Below, one piece after another: positions 49,701 through 57,864 of a DNA stretch of 64,000 bases. Where the stretch lies: assembly GCA_933228675.1 (NCBI GenBank), contig OW121741.1, positions 72,180,629-72,244,628 of the forward strand, read 5' to 3'. Made by a program: the position numbers and the translations under genes. How positions within the stretch are numbered: position 1 is the stretch's first letter; each line of letters opens with the position of its first letter. The DNA is from Stomorhina lunata (Eukaryota > Arthropoda > Insecta > Diptera > Rhiniidae). Below the pieces are notes generated by a model that made no database searches, had not been told where the DNA came from, and worked only from the letters and a program-made list of their open reading frames with translations.

Positions 49701-49855
49701 ACGCACAAAACACGTACAACTTTCATCTAAAAATTGCCGACATTCTTGGCATTTAAGACAGGCTGCATGCCATTCTAAATCGGGTGCTACACGCAGGATA
49801 TACTGATCATGAATTTGCCCACCACAACCCACACACAGGGAGAGACGTTGTTTTT
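32615..49855 (-). CDS. tup: Tailup / Islet LIM-homeodomain transcription factor (5' end missing)
   Basis: Seven exons, 49855-49666, 44195-44065, 43987-43796, 35910-35790, 35717-35555, 35334-35119 and 32815-32615, join in frame with GT-AG borders and give about 403 residues. In order: LIM1 (CVGC to CKRDY), LIM2 (CDKC to CKEDH), a Ser/Asn-rich linker, the homeodomain ([15 protein letters not shown] to [15 protein letters not shown]), and an Islet-type C-terminal region ending [16 protein letters not shown] domains bind partners such as Chip/LDB, and the homeodomain binds TAAT-type sites. In flies Tup acts in motor neurons, heart, amnioserosa and notum. Residues before LIM1 are missing: exon 1 here starts mid-codon, so a phase-1 exon lies to the right and was not found. 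Introns of 5.5, 7.9 and 2.3 kb are rich in transposons. Confidence 0.96.
33005..34510 (+). mobile_element. LINE A copy in a tailup intron, antisense to the gene
   Basis: 33005-33530 is the 5' block also found reversed at 26930-27420. From 33525 broken RT frames follow: a '[13 protein letters not shown]' region, [17 protein letters not shown] (about 33690), the YLGSLVSTK block near 33995, then rows matching the 30095 copy up to CGGTGGATAGGCCACAC (34250), and an end ATGCTCCACTGGGAGTCAAAG. It has several internal deletions relative to the 30095 copy but lacks its inverted duplication. Confidence 0.8.
34640..34775 (-). mobile_element. Short family E LINE scrap
   Basis: ACTCTAACAGATAAACGCGA and TATCGGGAACGAGTTC match 26380-26440 inside the family E C-terminal fragment, in the same orientation. 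Confidence 0.55.
35119..35334 (-). CDS. tup: tailup exon: C-terminal Islet region
   Basis: Encodes [20 protein letters not shown] to [13 protein letters not shown], including the conserved Islet block around [18 protein letters not shown]. Phase 0 at both ends. Confidence 0.95.
35555..35717 (-). CDS. tup: tailup exon: homeodomain part 2
   Basis: Encodes [20 protein letters not shown], then [20 protein letters not shown], helices 2 and 3 with the WFQN recognition motif, followed by a Gln/Lys-rich helix ending QMQQEK. Introns on both sides are short (72 and 220 bases). Confidence 0.97.
35790..35910 (-). CDS. tup: tailup exon: homeodomain part 1
   Basis: Encodes [20 protein letters not shown], then [18 protein letters not shown], the N-terminal arm and helix 1 of the homeodomain. 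Acceptor TTTGTAG, donor GTAAAC. A 7.9 kb intron precedes it. Confidence 0.95.
36650..37265 (+). repeat. Family D repeat copy
   Basis: Shares with 40040-40430 and 48235-48670 the rows GATGCTGGATACCAAGCAA, TGGTCTTAACTTG, GTAACCCACTCC, GACCAAGTAA and finally CTCGGCCTTTGACCTTAACA. A 149-aa minus-strand frame (37105-36656) lies over it but shows no domain and is not conserved as an ORF in the other copies. Confidence 0.6.
37270..37430 (+). mobile_element. RT fragment of a CR1/Jockey-like LINE
   Basis: The + frame near 37275 encodes [20 protein letters not shown], matching the 'FDRVWH..LL.KL...G' block of non-LTR reverse transcriptases, then breaks at a stop after about 28 residues. Confidence 0.6.
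37540..37745 (+). mobile_element. LINE F 3' end with TA tail
   Basis: CTCATTGTCTGAGAGAATTA and CCCCTTGTTCCAAATGTTAT match the 3' end at 51300-51370 and, in reverse, those at 12950 and 42820. The element runs straight into a pure TA array. Confidence 0.65.
37677..37745. repeat. (TA)n microsatellite
   Basis: About 34 uninterrupted AT/TA units. The Tyr/Ile repeat ORFs on both strands are only this microsatellite translated. Confidence 0.95.
37765..37930 (+). mobile_element. LINE A 3' scrap
   Basis: AAGCGCTTCGTTCGAGTCCA, GTTGGTGCAGCTGTAGGAAC and AAAGGATGGTTGAGGCC match the 3' third of LINE A at 34295-34460. Confidence 0.65.
38280..39540. other. Repeat-poor intronic island of tailup
   Basis: No match to any other repeat in the window and no credible ORF. 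It contains homeodomain-type cores (TAAT/ATTA), GTGATTAG, TGATTGATTGAC and a GACGTTGATCACGCGTCATAA block. Enhancer function is only a guess based on position in the large tailup intron. Confidence 0.3.
39600..40435 (+). repeat. Family D repeat copy with left extension
   Basis: 40040-40430 matches family D (GATGTTGGATACCAAGCAA, TTCTTAAATAGGCTTGGCCT, TTGACCTTAACAGG) and ends near ATTTAAGTAAGTAA. The left part has GCATATCACTGG and GGCATGCCTTTAGACACCAA, similar to 46690 and 63680, and probably derives from an RNase H-bearing LINE. Confidence 0.55.
40730..41440 (-). mobile_element. Family E LINE 3' fragment
   Basis: ATGCAACGCATTGTATTGGA, GTAGTATTTGTGGATATTAG and CGTAGTGTGTTGTGCGATCT parallel 26165-26350 in the same orientation. 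The coding frame for the C-terminal RT signature is badly broken here. Confidence 0.6.
41441..42435. other. Tailup intron, no gene seen
   Basis: Mostly AT-rich unique sequence with a GATGAT-type trinucleotide tract at 41735-41785 and T/TTG-rich runs at 41825-42060. The short ORFs are low-complexity. Confidence 0.4.
42440..42745. repeat. Family B repeat copy
   Basis: Contains TAAGTTTGTGCTG, GATGAAATTTGGCACAGACA and the right end GGTATAATATGGTCAGGCTT then GACCGACTATACCACTT, matching 3920-4675 with a large internal deletion. Confidence 0.7.
42795..42970 (-). mobile_element. LINE F 3' end (reverse) with TA tail
   Basis: From the TATATATTTATATATAATTC tract, the sequence ACAACATTCCAATTAGAACA, AGGTGTACTTCTCTCAGACA and AACTTC-type rows mirror 51190-51370. 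The tail faces left, so the element is on the minus strand. Confidence 0.65.
43320..43565 (+). mobile_element. RNase H fragment of a LINE
   Basis: Broken + frames give TNGSKIG followed by [13 protein letters not shown], the 'DGS' and 'FQAEI.AI..A' blocks of RNase H domains in I/R1/LOA-type LINEs. It resembles 63255-63600. The first Asp is replaced and stops are frequent. Confidence 0.55.
43796..43987 (-). CDS. tup: tailup exon: end of LIM2 and linker
   Basis: Encodes [20 protein letters not shown], the end of LIM2, then a Ser/Asn-rich linker with runs of Asn and [16 protein letters not shown]. The linker differs from the Gly-rich one I recall in Drosophila, as expected for a fast-evolving spacer. 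It is separated from the previous exon by a 77-base intron. Confidence 0.94.
44065..44195 (-). CDS. tup: tailup exon encoding most of LIM2
   Basis: Encodes [18 protein letters not shown] to [10 protein letters not shown], the first zinc finger of LIM2 and the start of the second. Acceptor ATTTCAG, donor GTAACT. Confidence 0.96.
44200..44983. other. Tailup intron, no gene seen
   Basis: AT-rich sequence between the LIM2 exon and the hAT-like insertion. No repeats of the other families and no credible ORF. Confidence 0.4.
44984..45730. mobile_element. Non-autonomous hAT-like transposon with 8-bp target duplication
   Basis: Ends are TAGGGTTGCCAG and its exact inverse CTGGCAACCCTA. The 8-bp GTGGTAGG is repeated at 44976-44983 and 45731-45738. 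An 8-bp duplication and a T-A-G-N-G terminus fit the hAT superfamily. The 747-bp body has no transposase. Instead about 45540-45236 on the minus strand encodes a LINE RT piece: [13 protein letters not shown], where FVDD stands at the catalytic F/YADD position, then [20 protein letters not shown] and [10 protein letters not shown]. Confidence 0.85.
45900..46530. repeat. Family B repeat copy
   Basis: GATTATTTAATGAAATTTGG, 'aatcggtccatatttgacta', 'gctcccatat' rows and the right end GTAGTGAAGGGCTTGACCGA match 3960-4670. Confidence 0.65.
46560..47200. repeat. Old LINE-like sequence
   Basis: CTTGCATAAAGCATATCATT and TCCCAAGTCTTGCAATATTG-type rows resemble 39735 and 60530. 'cagatagatgcccctctatcacttg' parallels 60420-60445. 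No domain is readable. Confidence 0.4.
47570..48070. repeat. Two-copy tandem repeat
   Basis: About 47570-47796 and 47851-48070 share CAGTTGCCTTGTCAATTATT, AACCGGGAATTTGTAGTTGC, the following TGTGATTTTT and AAAAAATATA-TCCCATG, at an offset of about 255-275 bases. The copies differ by base changes and small indels. Related TTGCCAGT phrases recur near 48800-48900. Confidence 0.8.
48235..48670 (+). repeat. Family D repeat copy
   Basis: GATGAATGGTCTTAACTTGG, GACGCCCGAAACTTTGATGG, ATGCTCGGCCTTTGACCTTA and a terminal TTTAAGTAAGTAAGTATG match the other family D copies. The AAGT-type tail is clearest here. Confidence 0.65.
49666..49855 (-). CDS. tup: tailup exon encoding LIM1
   Basis: After two bases of a split codon it encodes [18 protein letters not shown] to CKRDYV. 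All LIM1 zinc ligands are present: CVGC, HAAC, CQEC and the final C/D pair. Acceptor TTTGCAG, donor GTAAGT. The phase needs one base from an upstream exon. Confidence 0.96.
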
Positions 49856-51040
49856 CTGCAAAGAAAAGATATAGAAATAGATATTAATATTGGAGAAATA
49901 ATTTAAAAAATAAGGTTTTATTATTAAAGTTATTTTTGGTACAATATGATAATTCCCAAAATAATAGATTAGGGCTCCATTAAGTATTAGTACCTGGTTG
50001 ACCGAGCCTCGCTAGGAGCTTTATGATAAGCATTTTGAGGCAAATTTTAATGTTTTCATATATTTTATTTTATAAAGTACTAAAACAAATTTAGAGGAAA
50101 GACATTACACAAATACTCAGTTAATTTTGAATTATTTTATTGTATTTATTTCGACGATAAAAATATAGTTCACATAGTTTGCTCAACAATTTTGCTACAG
50201 ATTATAGCCCGATCAAATGCACAGTTTACGATTCAATTCATTTTGAAGAGTTTTCTACCTACCAAGAAACCTTCGTTTGCCTTTGCGCAACAACTTTGCT
50301 AAAGATCATAGCATGATCAAAAGTACAGCTTACGATTTAATTGAATTTGAGTAAATTTCAGTGGCTCCACCTGTCGAAATTTCTTCATACAGTTTACGAT
50401 TTAACTCACTTTGAGTAATGATCAAATGCATAGTTTACTATTCTATAAAAAACATACATACAGACAGACATTCATTTGCTTAAAAGTTATAACATTACTA
50501 TTTTTTCCCCTTTTTATCAGCTAATTTCAAAAAAGTTCCATATGCATATTTGGTACTTCTTTGGTACCAATAGAATTTGGTACATTTTATTAAAACGCAG
50601 TTAACATAATGTTCCTAGTCATATTACTTGTTGAGATGTTTAGTTATTGTTTTATCCCTTTTTTTACCCATTTTGGCCCTCAAAAAGTACCAAATACGTG
50701 TTTAATATATCTTTTACATCTATTGACTGCAGTACAAAGTTCCTTTCTATATTCTTTGGCTTAAAAAATAAGAGTGGGTTAAAAAAGTACCAAAAAAAAA
50801 CATGTTTACCCATGTACCTATCGGACACAGTTTCAAAAAAAGTACCAAACACCTGTCCGCTGATTTTCATAGCTGTTTAAACCGTAATTTTAATTTTGTT
50901 TCTATACCTATTACTTTTTTCCCGTTTTTACCCCCTTAGCGGTAAAACTTCCAAAATTCCCTTCATATTCGATCTATATGGCAAAAACGGTACCCAGCGT
51001 CTAAATTTTGTCAAAATCGTTAGAGCCGATTTAGAGATAG
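49856..51040. other. Region upstream of the LIM1 exon
   Basis: Probably tailup intron. 50120-50430 has several near repeats of CAGTTTACGATT. From 50520 to 51035 GGTACC- and AAAGTACCAAA-type phrases recur, suggesting a decayed element next to a TA array. No coding exon was found. Confidence 0.4.
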
Positions 51041-51041
51041 C

Positions 51042-51045
<4 letters not shown>

Positions 51046-51104
<59 letters not shown>
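51046..51104. repeat. (TA)n microsatellite
   Basis: About 29 uninterrupted TA units following CCATTC. Confidence 0.95.
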
Positions 51105-51106
<2 letters not shown>

Positions 51107-51189
51107 CAATTATTGCTCGTTTTAAGATATAAGATATACCAGAGGTCCTGGTATGACCTACTTCAACAAATTAAAATTAAAAAAAAACG

Positions 51190-51383
51190 CTTCACCTCAT
51201 AACTCAAATAGCCACTGGTTATAAAACTTCTCTAACTAATGCATTTGCCGTTCGGAGCCGGAGTTCTAACGTAGGTCCCTTTCAAGGAGTCTAAAAGTAA
51301 ATCTGATACAGATCATTGCCTGAGAGAAGTACCCCTTGTTCCAATTGGAATGTTGTGTGGGAACTATATATATATATATACCC
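51190..51383 (+). mobile_element. LINE F 3' end with TA tail
   Basis: TAATGCATTTGCCGTTCGGA, GAGAGAAGTACCCCTTGTTC and GGAATGTTGTGTGGGAACTA, then (TA)n. It matches the 3' end of the RNase H-bearing LINE nested at 12945 in reverse. Confidence 0.7.
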
Positions 51384-51399
51384 CATTAAGTATATACAT

Positions 51400-53135
51400 A
51401 TGTATGTATTTTCTATGCCCTTTCAAAATTGTAGGATGTTTGAGCAATGAATCAGTCTTTTTTTAATAAGATATCGAAGCAAGCCGGGCTCAACTGGTAA
51501 GATAATAAATACATTAAACATTTAAACATTTCCTTAATCAAAATGTTGCTTTATTTTAAAGTTTTGCTCTAGCAACATGTTTTCCGTTAAAACAACTTTC
51601 ATTTTGTTTCGCAACATGTTGCCAACTTAAACTTTAATAAAATCTTACATAATTTCTATTAATTTTTACTACTTAAAGTAACTTTTAAACCAAAAAAAAT
51701 AAACTTTTTTTCTGTAACAAACACTAAAAAAAATATGATATTTTTTTAGTTCAAAATTTTAAATGTAACAGAGAAAAATCTCAAGAATCATGTTCATGTT
51801 CTTGAACAACTTTTCAAACAACAAAGTGTAAAGAACACCATTGAAAAAGTTTTTGAATTTTTTAGTCTCTTGTTCCTTCATCAAGTACATCTTTGTTTTT
51901 TTTTTTGGGGTAAACTGAAAAAATTGTGCAAAAATTACCCAGAAACAAAAAAAAACTGAAACTGACGTTTAAAAAAATGCGAAAACTTTTTACTTTTTTT
52001 TTTGAAATTCATCTATAAAAACAAACTTTGACGTATTTAGTGATGTTTAAAAAACGTTTTGCTTCGTAAATTTTTTTTTGTTTGTTTGTTGGGCTCTGCT
52101 CACAGTTTATAAAGTTTTTTTTCGAAATTTTTTTGTTCTTTTTATACAAATCTTTAGGGTACTGGCGAACAGTTGAAATTGCAAGTGTGTAAAGTAAATA
52201 CAGGCGAACTAGAGTATTCAGATACTTTCAAACATTTATACAAACATACATCAATCTTTTATAAATGTAAATATGTATGTTTGTACAAAGAAACATTTCT
52301 ATATACATTTGTAGCTAGATACATATTCATGGACGAGTACGTTTTGAATCTTTAGCATCATCCTCATCATCAACATTATCATTATTTTGGTGTAGATATC
52401 ATGAATTATTTATAAAGGCGGAGCAGACATAAATACATACTATACATTCATATGTATGAATGTATATATCTATGAAAGTATGTATGTTTGTATGTATTTT
52501 ACTTTTTTATATACATTCATTCACATTTTGTATCTGTGATATTGTTGGTAGTCGTGGCTATTAAATGTTAAAGCTTTAAAGCCTGATTATTTTTTTTCTT
52601 CTTCTTCTTCTTTTCATCTTTTCTTTTTGTATCTTTTGGCCTCCATTGCTTTATAGTCAGTCAGCCAGTCCTCAGCTGAATTAGCAGTCGCAGCAGAAGA
52701 ACATGATGGCTACGTTTAATAAGATATAGTTGGCATATAAAGAAACATTTATACCAACAAGATACAGATACACACAAATGGTTAGAATGTGAGATACAGA
52801 AGTTAAGAAGGTTCTTCTTTTATAAATTTTCCTTCCTTTTTTTTGGGTTATAAATACGCGCACGCAATCTTAAATGTTTTTTGTTTCTTATAAAGTTTTT
52901 TTTCGGGTTGTTTTCGTCAGGACTCTGAATGGACCTGAGTTAAAGGAGGTGGAGGTATGTGTGTGAAATATGTTTGTTGTTTTAATTTTACTCCATTTTA
53001 AGTTTATTTTGCATTAGGAAAATATAAACTTTTTATGATTTTGTTAAATTTTGCCATACGAAGTAAAGAAATTATTAAGATAAAGATTGCAAGCGAAAAT
53101 TGTTTTACATTTTTAAAGTCATCCCTTAAAATTTT
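51400..53135. other. Mostly single-copy region upstream of the LIM1 exon
   Basis: No match to the other repeat families apart from a GCAACATGTTGCC-type phrase at 51555-51620. It contains T/TTTG runs, TGTA-rich tracts (52430-52520) and a CTTCTTCTT tract at 52590. It could hold tailup leader sequence or regulatory DNA, but nothing decides this. Confidence 0.35.
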
Positions 53136-53139
53136 TTTC

Positions 53140-53560
53140 TTGGACTAGCACAAAGGACATGGCTTCAACTCAAAGTATTGTATTAGAACTAGAAAAATAG
53201 GTAATGGAAAAAAGCATAGTCTATTTGATAGACATTTGATTTTCCACATTTAAGATGGGAAGAAAAACTTCTGTAGAGGGTCTATCCACATGAGGACAGT
53301 TCCAAAGAGAAAGATCAATGAAAAACACACCATTAATAGACTTTTTTAGCCTATAGTCAACCGAACCCCTACGTTCTTTCTTGCACGCGATTGACTCCAA
53401 AATATACTTTGAGTAATCGGACCTTACACCTGAGTTGTAATCCATTTTCGGCCGGATATAAAGGGTGTAAGAATCGTCCCTTTTCGGAGTACTCGATTTA
53501 GATGTTGTATCAAGATGACAGGTTAACGTTTAATTAGTGGGGTTTATCAAGGCTTGGTCT
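53140..53560 (-). mobile_element. Family E LINE 3' fragment
   Basis: GGACTAGCACAAAGGACATG, GTATTGTATTAGAACTAG and ATAGACATTTGATTTTCCAC parallel 26135-26260 and 40735-40835. The C-terminal RT frame is broken. Confidence 0.55.
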
Positions 53561-53949
53561 TTAATTAAATAAGTACAAACTTAGTCCATAGGAATGTAAA
53601 GGAAATATTACAATTCGTTCTGAAAAGTATTGAATAATTTAAAGTACATACTGTTGCCACTGAAGCTAGCAAAAAGCTTTAAAAGCTCTTTAGTCGGCCA
53701 GAATCTACATTAGTAAGATCAACAAAGACTTTAAAGGAAAAAGATCCCAGTGTTCGACCAATTCTGTATGACTTTGTAGGACAAGTGCAAAGATGATGTT
53801 TAATATACTCCTATTCTTTGTCACCATAAATTTTTCGAAAGCGGGTGGGTGTTATAGAGGATATTGGATAAGAAGCAACGGTTCTGATTATCCTTCACCT
53901 TAACTGTGGACACTAGGTTGACCAAATCTTATATGGGTGGGAACATTTT

Positions 53950-54803
53950 GTCTGAATCTTGTTCGTTTGCACCCCACAAAGATATCGAGAAAATTTAGTG
54001 TCGATTAAACGACGTGTTGATCAAAGTTTGAAAAAAATCAAAATTTTTGGCCAAAAAAATAGACACACGATTAATATCTCAAAGGGAAGTTTACGCCAAA
54101 CAGAGTTACAACAACCTTTAAGCTCATAAACATGACCTGCTAGCACTAGAAGCATGCTTCATATATTTTGCTATTAAGTCATAAATTTAGTTTTTTTGTA
54201 TATTTTTGAGTTTAATGTTTAAATAAGCAAAGATATAACTAAGACAGCTTTCCTCAGGGTCATTAAAACCAAAAATCCATGCAATAGTTTTGGAGTTATT
54301 GCAATTTTCCCCAGAAAATGCGTGTGCTTTTCAACATGCCTGAGGATATACATCAACAAATTTACTTTAAAATACAGATACAGAGATTACAAAATTCAAA
54401 AAAGTTCAGATTAATATCTAATACGGTTTCGCCGTAAATTCGATTTAAAATTGTCGAATTTCCCGAAAAAGTAAATTTTTGGTCACAATTTAAGTAGATG
54501 CATGGTAAATTTTAATGGATTTTAATTTTAATAAAACTAAAACTGAATATTAAGATGAATCTTTTTTCATCGGGGTCAAAGGTCAAAATTTCCATTTTTC
54601 ATGATAAAATAACGGAAAGTTATGAATTTAGTGGCGAATTTTGATCAAAATTATAAAAATAATTATTTTTTAGAATAATTATATTGTTTAATTAAAAATA
54701 TATACTTTAATCCTTAACAGATATGCACCTTAGGATATAGTGCAAACGTTTTTTTAAACAGGAGTATCGAATATCAAAATAATATGTTTTTTGCTCCACC
54801 CTA
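53950..54803. repeat. Family C' repeat, second copy
   Basis: Matches 21290-22140 in the same orientation (see that entry) and ends GCTCCACCC at 54793-54801 followed by TA, the inverse of the 21105 terminus. The left terminus is eroded. Confidence 0.65.
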
Positions 54804-55920
54804 ATATGTGCATAAGTCGTTTGGTAATAAACATTAACGCTGAAAATTTGAGCCAAATCGAACAAAGTTAACAAGAGACGCCCAGGGCCTAAAGTTGAAA
54901 AATCAGTTTACAAGGGAAAAACGGTCCTTTTTTCGGGTTTTGCCAGATTATAGATATTTGGGATAACTTTTATAAAGAAGCATTGATTTGTCACATAGAA
55001 TTAACAGGCTTTTTTTTGAAGTACATGTCTTATGAATTGCTCAAACGGTCTTAGAGATAGCTTTGTATCTTCCTATTATCCTTGATGATGCAAAAAATTA
55101 TTTTTTTTTATGAAATTTGCAAATGACCTTTTTATTTTTTAAAAAAAAAATGTTGTTTAGCGAATTTTAGAAATTTGCAATTCAAGCTTTAGTGATTTAT
55201 TACGAATGCATGAGGTATAAAAAAAAACAAAAAATTTTGGGTCGTTAGTTTTTCCCGTCTTCCCGTACTTGCGACTTATAGTCAAGGGATTTCGGGAAGA
55301 GTAGATTTTTTTAAGAAATTTTAGAAAACATTTAATTATTTTATATATGTTTACATTTTTAGCAAAAATAAATTGAATATTGATTATGCGTAACACCATT
55401 TGGAATCAGTGGATATGGTGTTACCAGAATTGAACATGTTTAACCCTTGCGTTAACGGGGCCAAAATCAATTTTTATGCAAATTTCCACTTTTTAGGAAT
55501 ATCTAAGCTACTGTGGTTCAAACAATATTTCTTTTGCTAAACTCTCTAAAAAACTACTTAGATAAAAACTAAGATCACATAAAAGATATATATTAAACCT
55601 TTCGTGACCAACAGGGTCACGAAAGGGTTCGGGGCAAGACCCGAAAAATACCAGTTTTTCCACTTTCCCCTTTTAAACTACCTCATGGATTTTCGTCTTT
55701 CACGATTTGAAATACAGCTGTGTTAGTTCTCTTTAATATTCTATTATTTTTTCTTGTAAAAATTATTAATTTTTGGTCTAAATTTCGCAAAAACAAAAAA
55801 AATAACTCATTTTCCCCATACAAATGGGCTCTTAAGCTTTGGACTCGATGCGCTCAAATTTTCAGATCTAAAAACATTTGAAATCAAAGAAAAAATATGT
55901 TCCTGCCACCCTAAACTACA
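54804..55920. repeat. Foldback family C relatives
   Basis: 54838-54940 carries TGAAAATTTGAGCCAAATCG like a left arm. 55670-55915 (CTACCTCATGGATTTTCGTC, TTCTCTTTAATATTCTATTA, CAAATGGGCTCTTAA and end TGCCACCCTAA) matches the right arm of 24054-25468. The middle differs, so this is a diverged or composite foldback. Confidence 0.6.
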
Positions 55921-56299
55921 AATATCTCGAATACTAGGACCTAATTTAAATAATCTATATAATTTTTGTATTCTCTAAATCAAACTTATTTAACATTTAT
56001 TCATAAAATCCATTCCGAAAACTATTGTTCCCTCAAGTTTTTTACTGAAAGTTTTAAAAATTTAAATTTTCTCCTAAAAAACTCAATATCTTTAAAATTT
56101 CCTAAAAAAACGAAATTATTAAAACAAAATGGACTTTAACATGAAAAATTTTAAACTTTAATAAAATAAATGAGTATGAAATTACTACTAAATACAGGCA
56201 AACACTTGAAAAGACTTGCGCATTGCGTGCCACAAATGAAAATATCCTTATTTTTCTGATGTTGCAAGAAAAGGGAATGAGTAAAGAAGAGATTTAAAA

Positions 56300-57150
56300 A
56301 TTTTCAAAATACTCTCTATTAAGTATGTATGTAAATATTAATGTATGTGTATATTTTCGAATTGTATGAATAAGTGTTTGATATGAGTGTGTGTGTGTGT
56401 TTGTGTGAGTAGAAGAGGAAGTGTATTTGTAGTGGTAAATATATTTGGTATTGGATCTACTTTAACAGCCCCATTATAACCATAATGGGGATTTGAACTT
56501 TTTTTGACGGGTACATACAATTCTTTATTTTTTTTTTTGGCTGTGCACTCTTTACTGTTGTGAATTCCGTTCAACATTTTGTGGCAAATACTTTTTGTGT
56601 ATGCGAGTGTGTGTGTGTATGAGTGTATGCGTATTTTTGCCATTTTGTTATGTTTGAACGAGTACAATTTATAACAGTAAGTTTGAATGTTGGTAGTGGT
56701 GTTCTCGTGTTGGCTTGTACGAGTATATGTTGCCAATTTTTTTTTGTGTACACATACATACATTTTTTTCTTAGGGTTTCATGGCATGTTGTGGTGTTTT
56801 TGGTTAACAAACTCTGTGTACCAAAAAATTCATTGCCTGTCATTTTGTTGTTGCCGTTTTTCTGTTCACAGGGATTTTCATTTTCGTATTTTTTTTGTTC
56901 TGTTTGTGGATGGCAGTTGATTTGAACATTTTGGAGACGCCGCCATGTGTTTTTTTCGTTTTTGATTGGAAACCCATCTACCAACAGACATTTATATTTA
57001 AATATGAAAAATGTTTTATACACCATGTTGCTTTTGTGGCTTTTTCGCTTCTTTGGTTTTTCCACTCTGACTTTTTTGTTGTTAAATTTTTCAAGGAAAA
57101 TTAAATTGTTTTATGAAATAAATTTATTTATTTCATATAAAAATTGAGAT
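56300..57150 (-). other. Low-complexity single-copy region with long minus-strand frames
   Basis: GT/TGTG-rich on +, with minus-strand frames of 164 aa (57065-56571) and 141 aa (56763-56338). Their products are dominated by Lys, Asn, Thr and Tyr-Thr-His repeats from the (CA)n tract and lack any domain. On the minus strand the A-rich character resembles a fly 5' UTR, and it lies upstream of tailup, so a leader exon is possible but unproven. Confidence 0.3.
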
Positions 57151-57864
57151 ACATAATTTATTAAAGTTTTTACTTAATTCATAAACATTATATACATACA
57201 TATTTATATATAATTTAATATGTATATTTCCTTCTTTTTTTTTAACTTATCATCGTCTTAGCCTTAAACTCTATTTAGCCCTTGTCTTGTAAGTTTTCGT
57301 TGTAAAGTTTTAACTACCAACCGGGAAAAAACCTGTCCCTATCTTGATGAGCTTAAATGTTTTTATCTAATTACATGAATTTCGTCTTGTTTTTGCATTT
57401 ATTTTATTCAAGATTTTTTTTTATTTTTCTGTTTTCTTTCCCTTTTACACTTTTTTGTAACTATTTTCATATTCCCTGTTCTTTTTTCTCTATTTTCCTT
57501 GCCCGGCAACTTCATGATCATCTAGTGGCATATATTTTGTTTAAAGTTAATTTTGTTCGTTACCCTTATAATTGGTTACAAACTCAGGTTGAAATTTACA
57601 TTTATAGATACATATGTATCTAAACATGTACGTATTTATACACATTATTGTATAACATTGTATGATTGAGTGTTTGTGTTAATTTATTTCATTTTCATTT
57701 ACAATGATGGATAGTATTACATGAGTTGTTGTTGCAGGAGATAATAATGATGAAGTAAAGAAAGTTGACCAAATATTTTTTTGTTTACTATTAGATTGTG
57801 TAATTATTTGTTATTTTAAACATGATTTTAAATTAAAAATGGTTTTTAAAATTTGTTTATTCTG
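57151..57864. other. No gene seen
   Basis: AT-rich sequence with T-runs and TATGTA-type tracts between the low-complexity region and the tandem array. Confidence 0.4.

Noticed and set aside
50896..51132. 78-aa + strand ORF ending in Tyr-Ile repeats
   Set aside because: It reads through the TA array at 51046-51104 and has no domain.
56338..57065. Two long minus-strand frames as a new gene
   Set aside because: Composition is low-complexity (Lys, Asn, Thr-His repeats from a CA tract), there is no domain, and the frames overlap each other and frames on the other strand. A leader exon is the more modest possibility.
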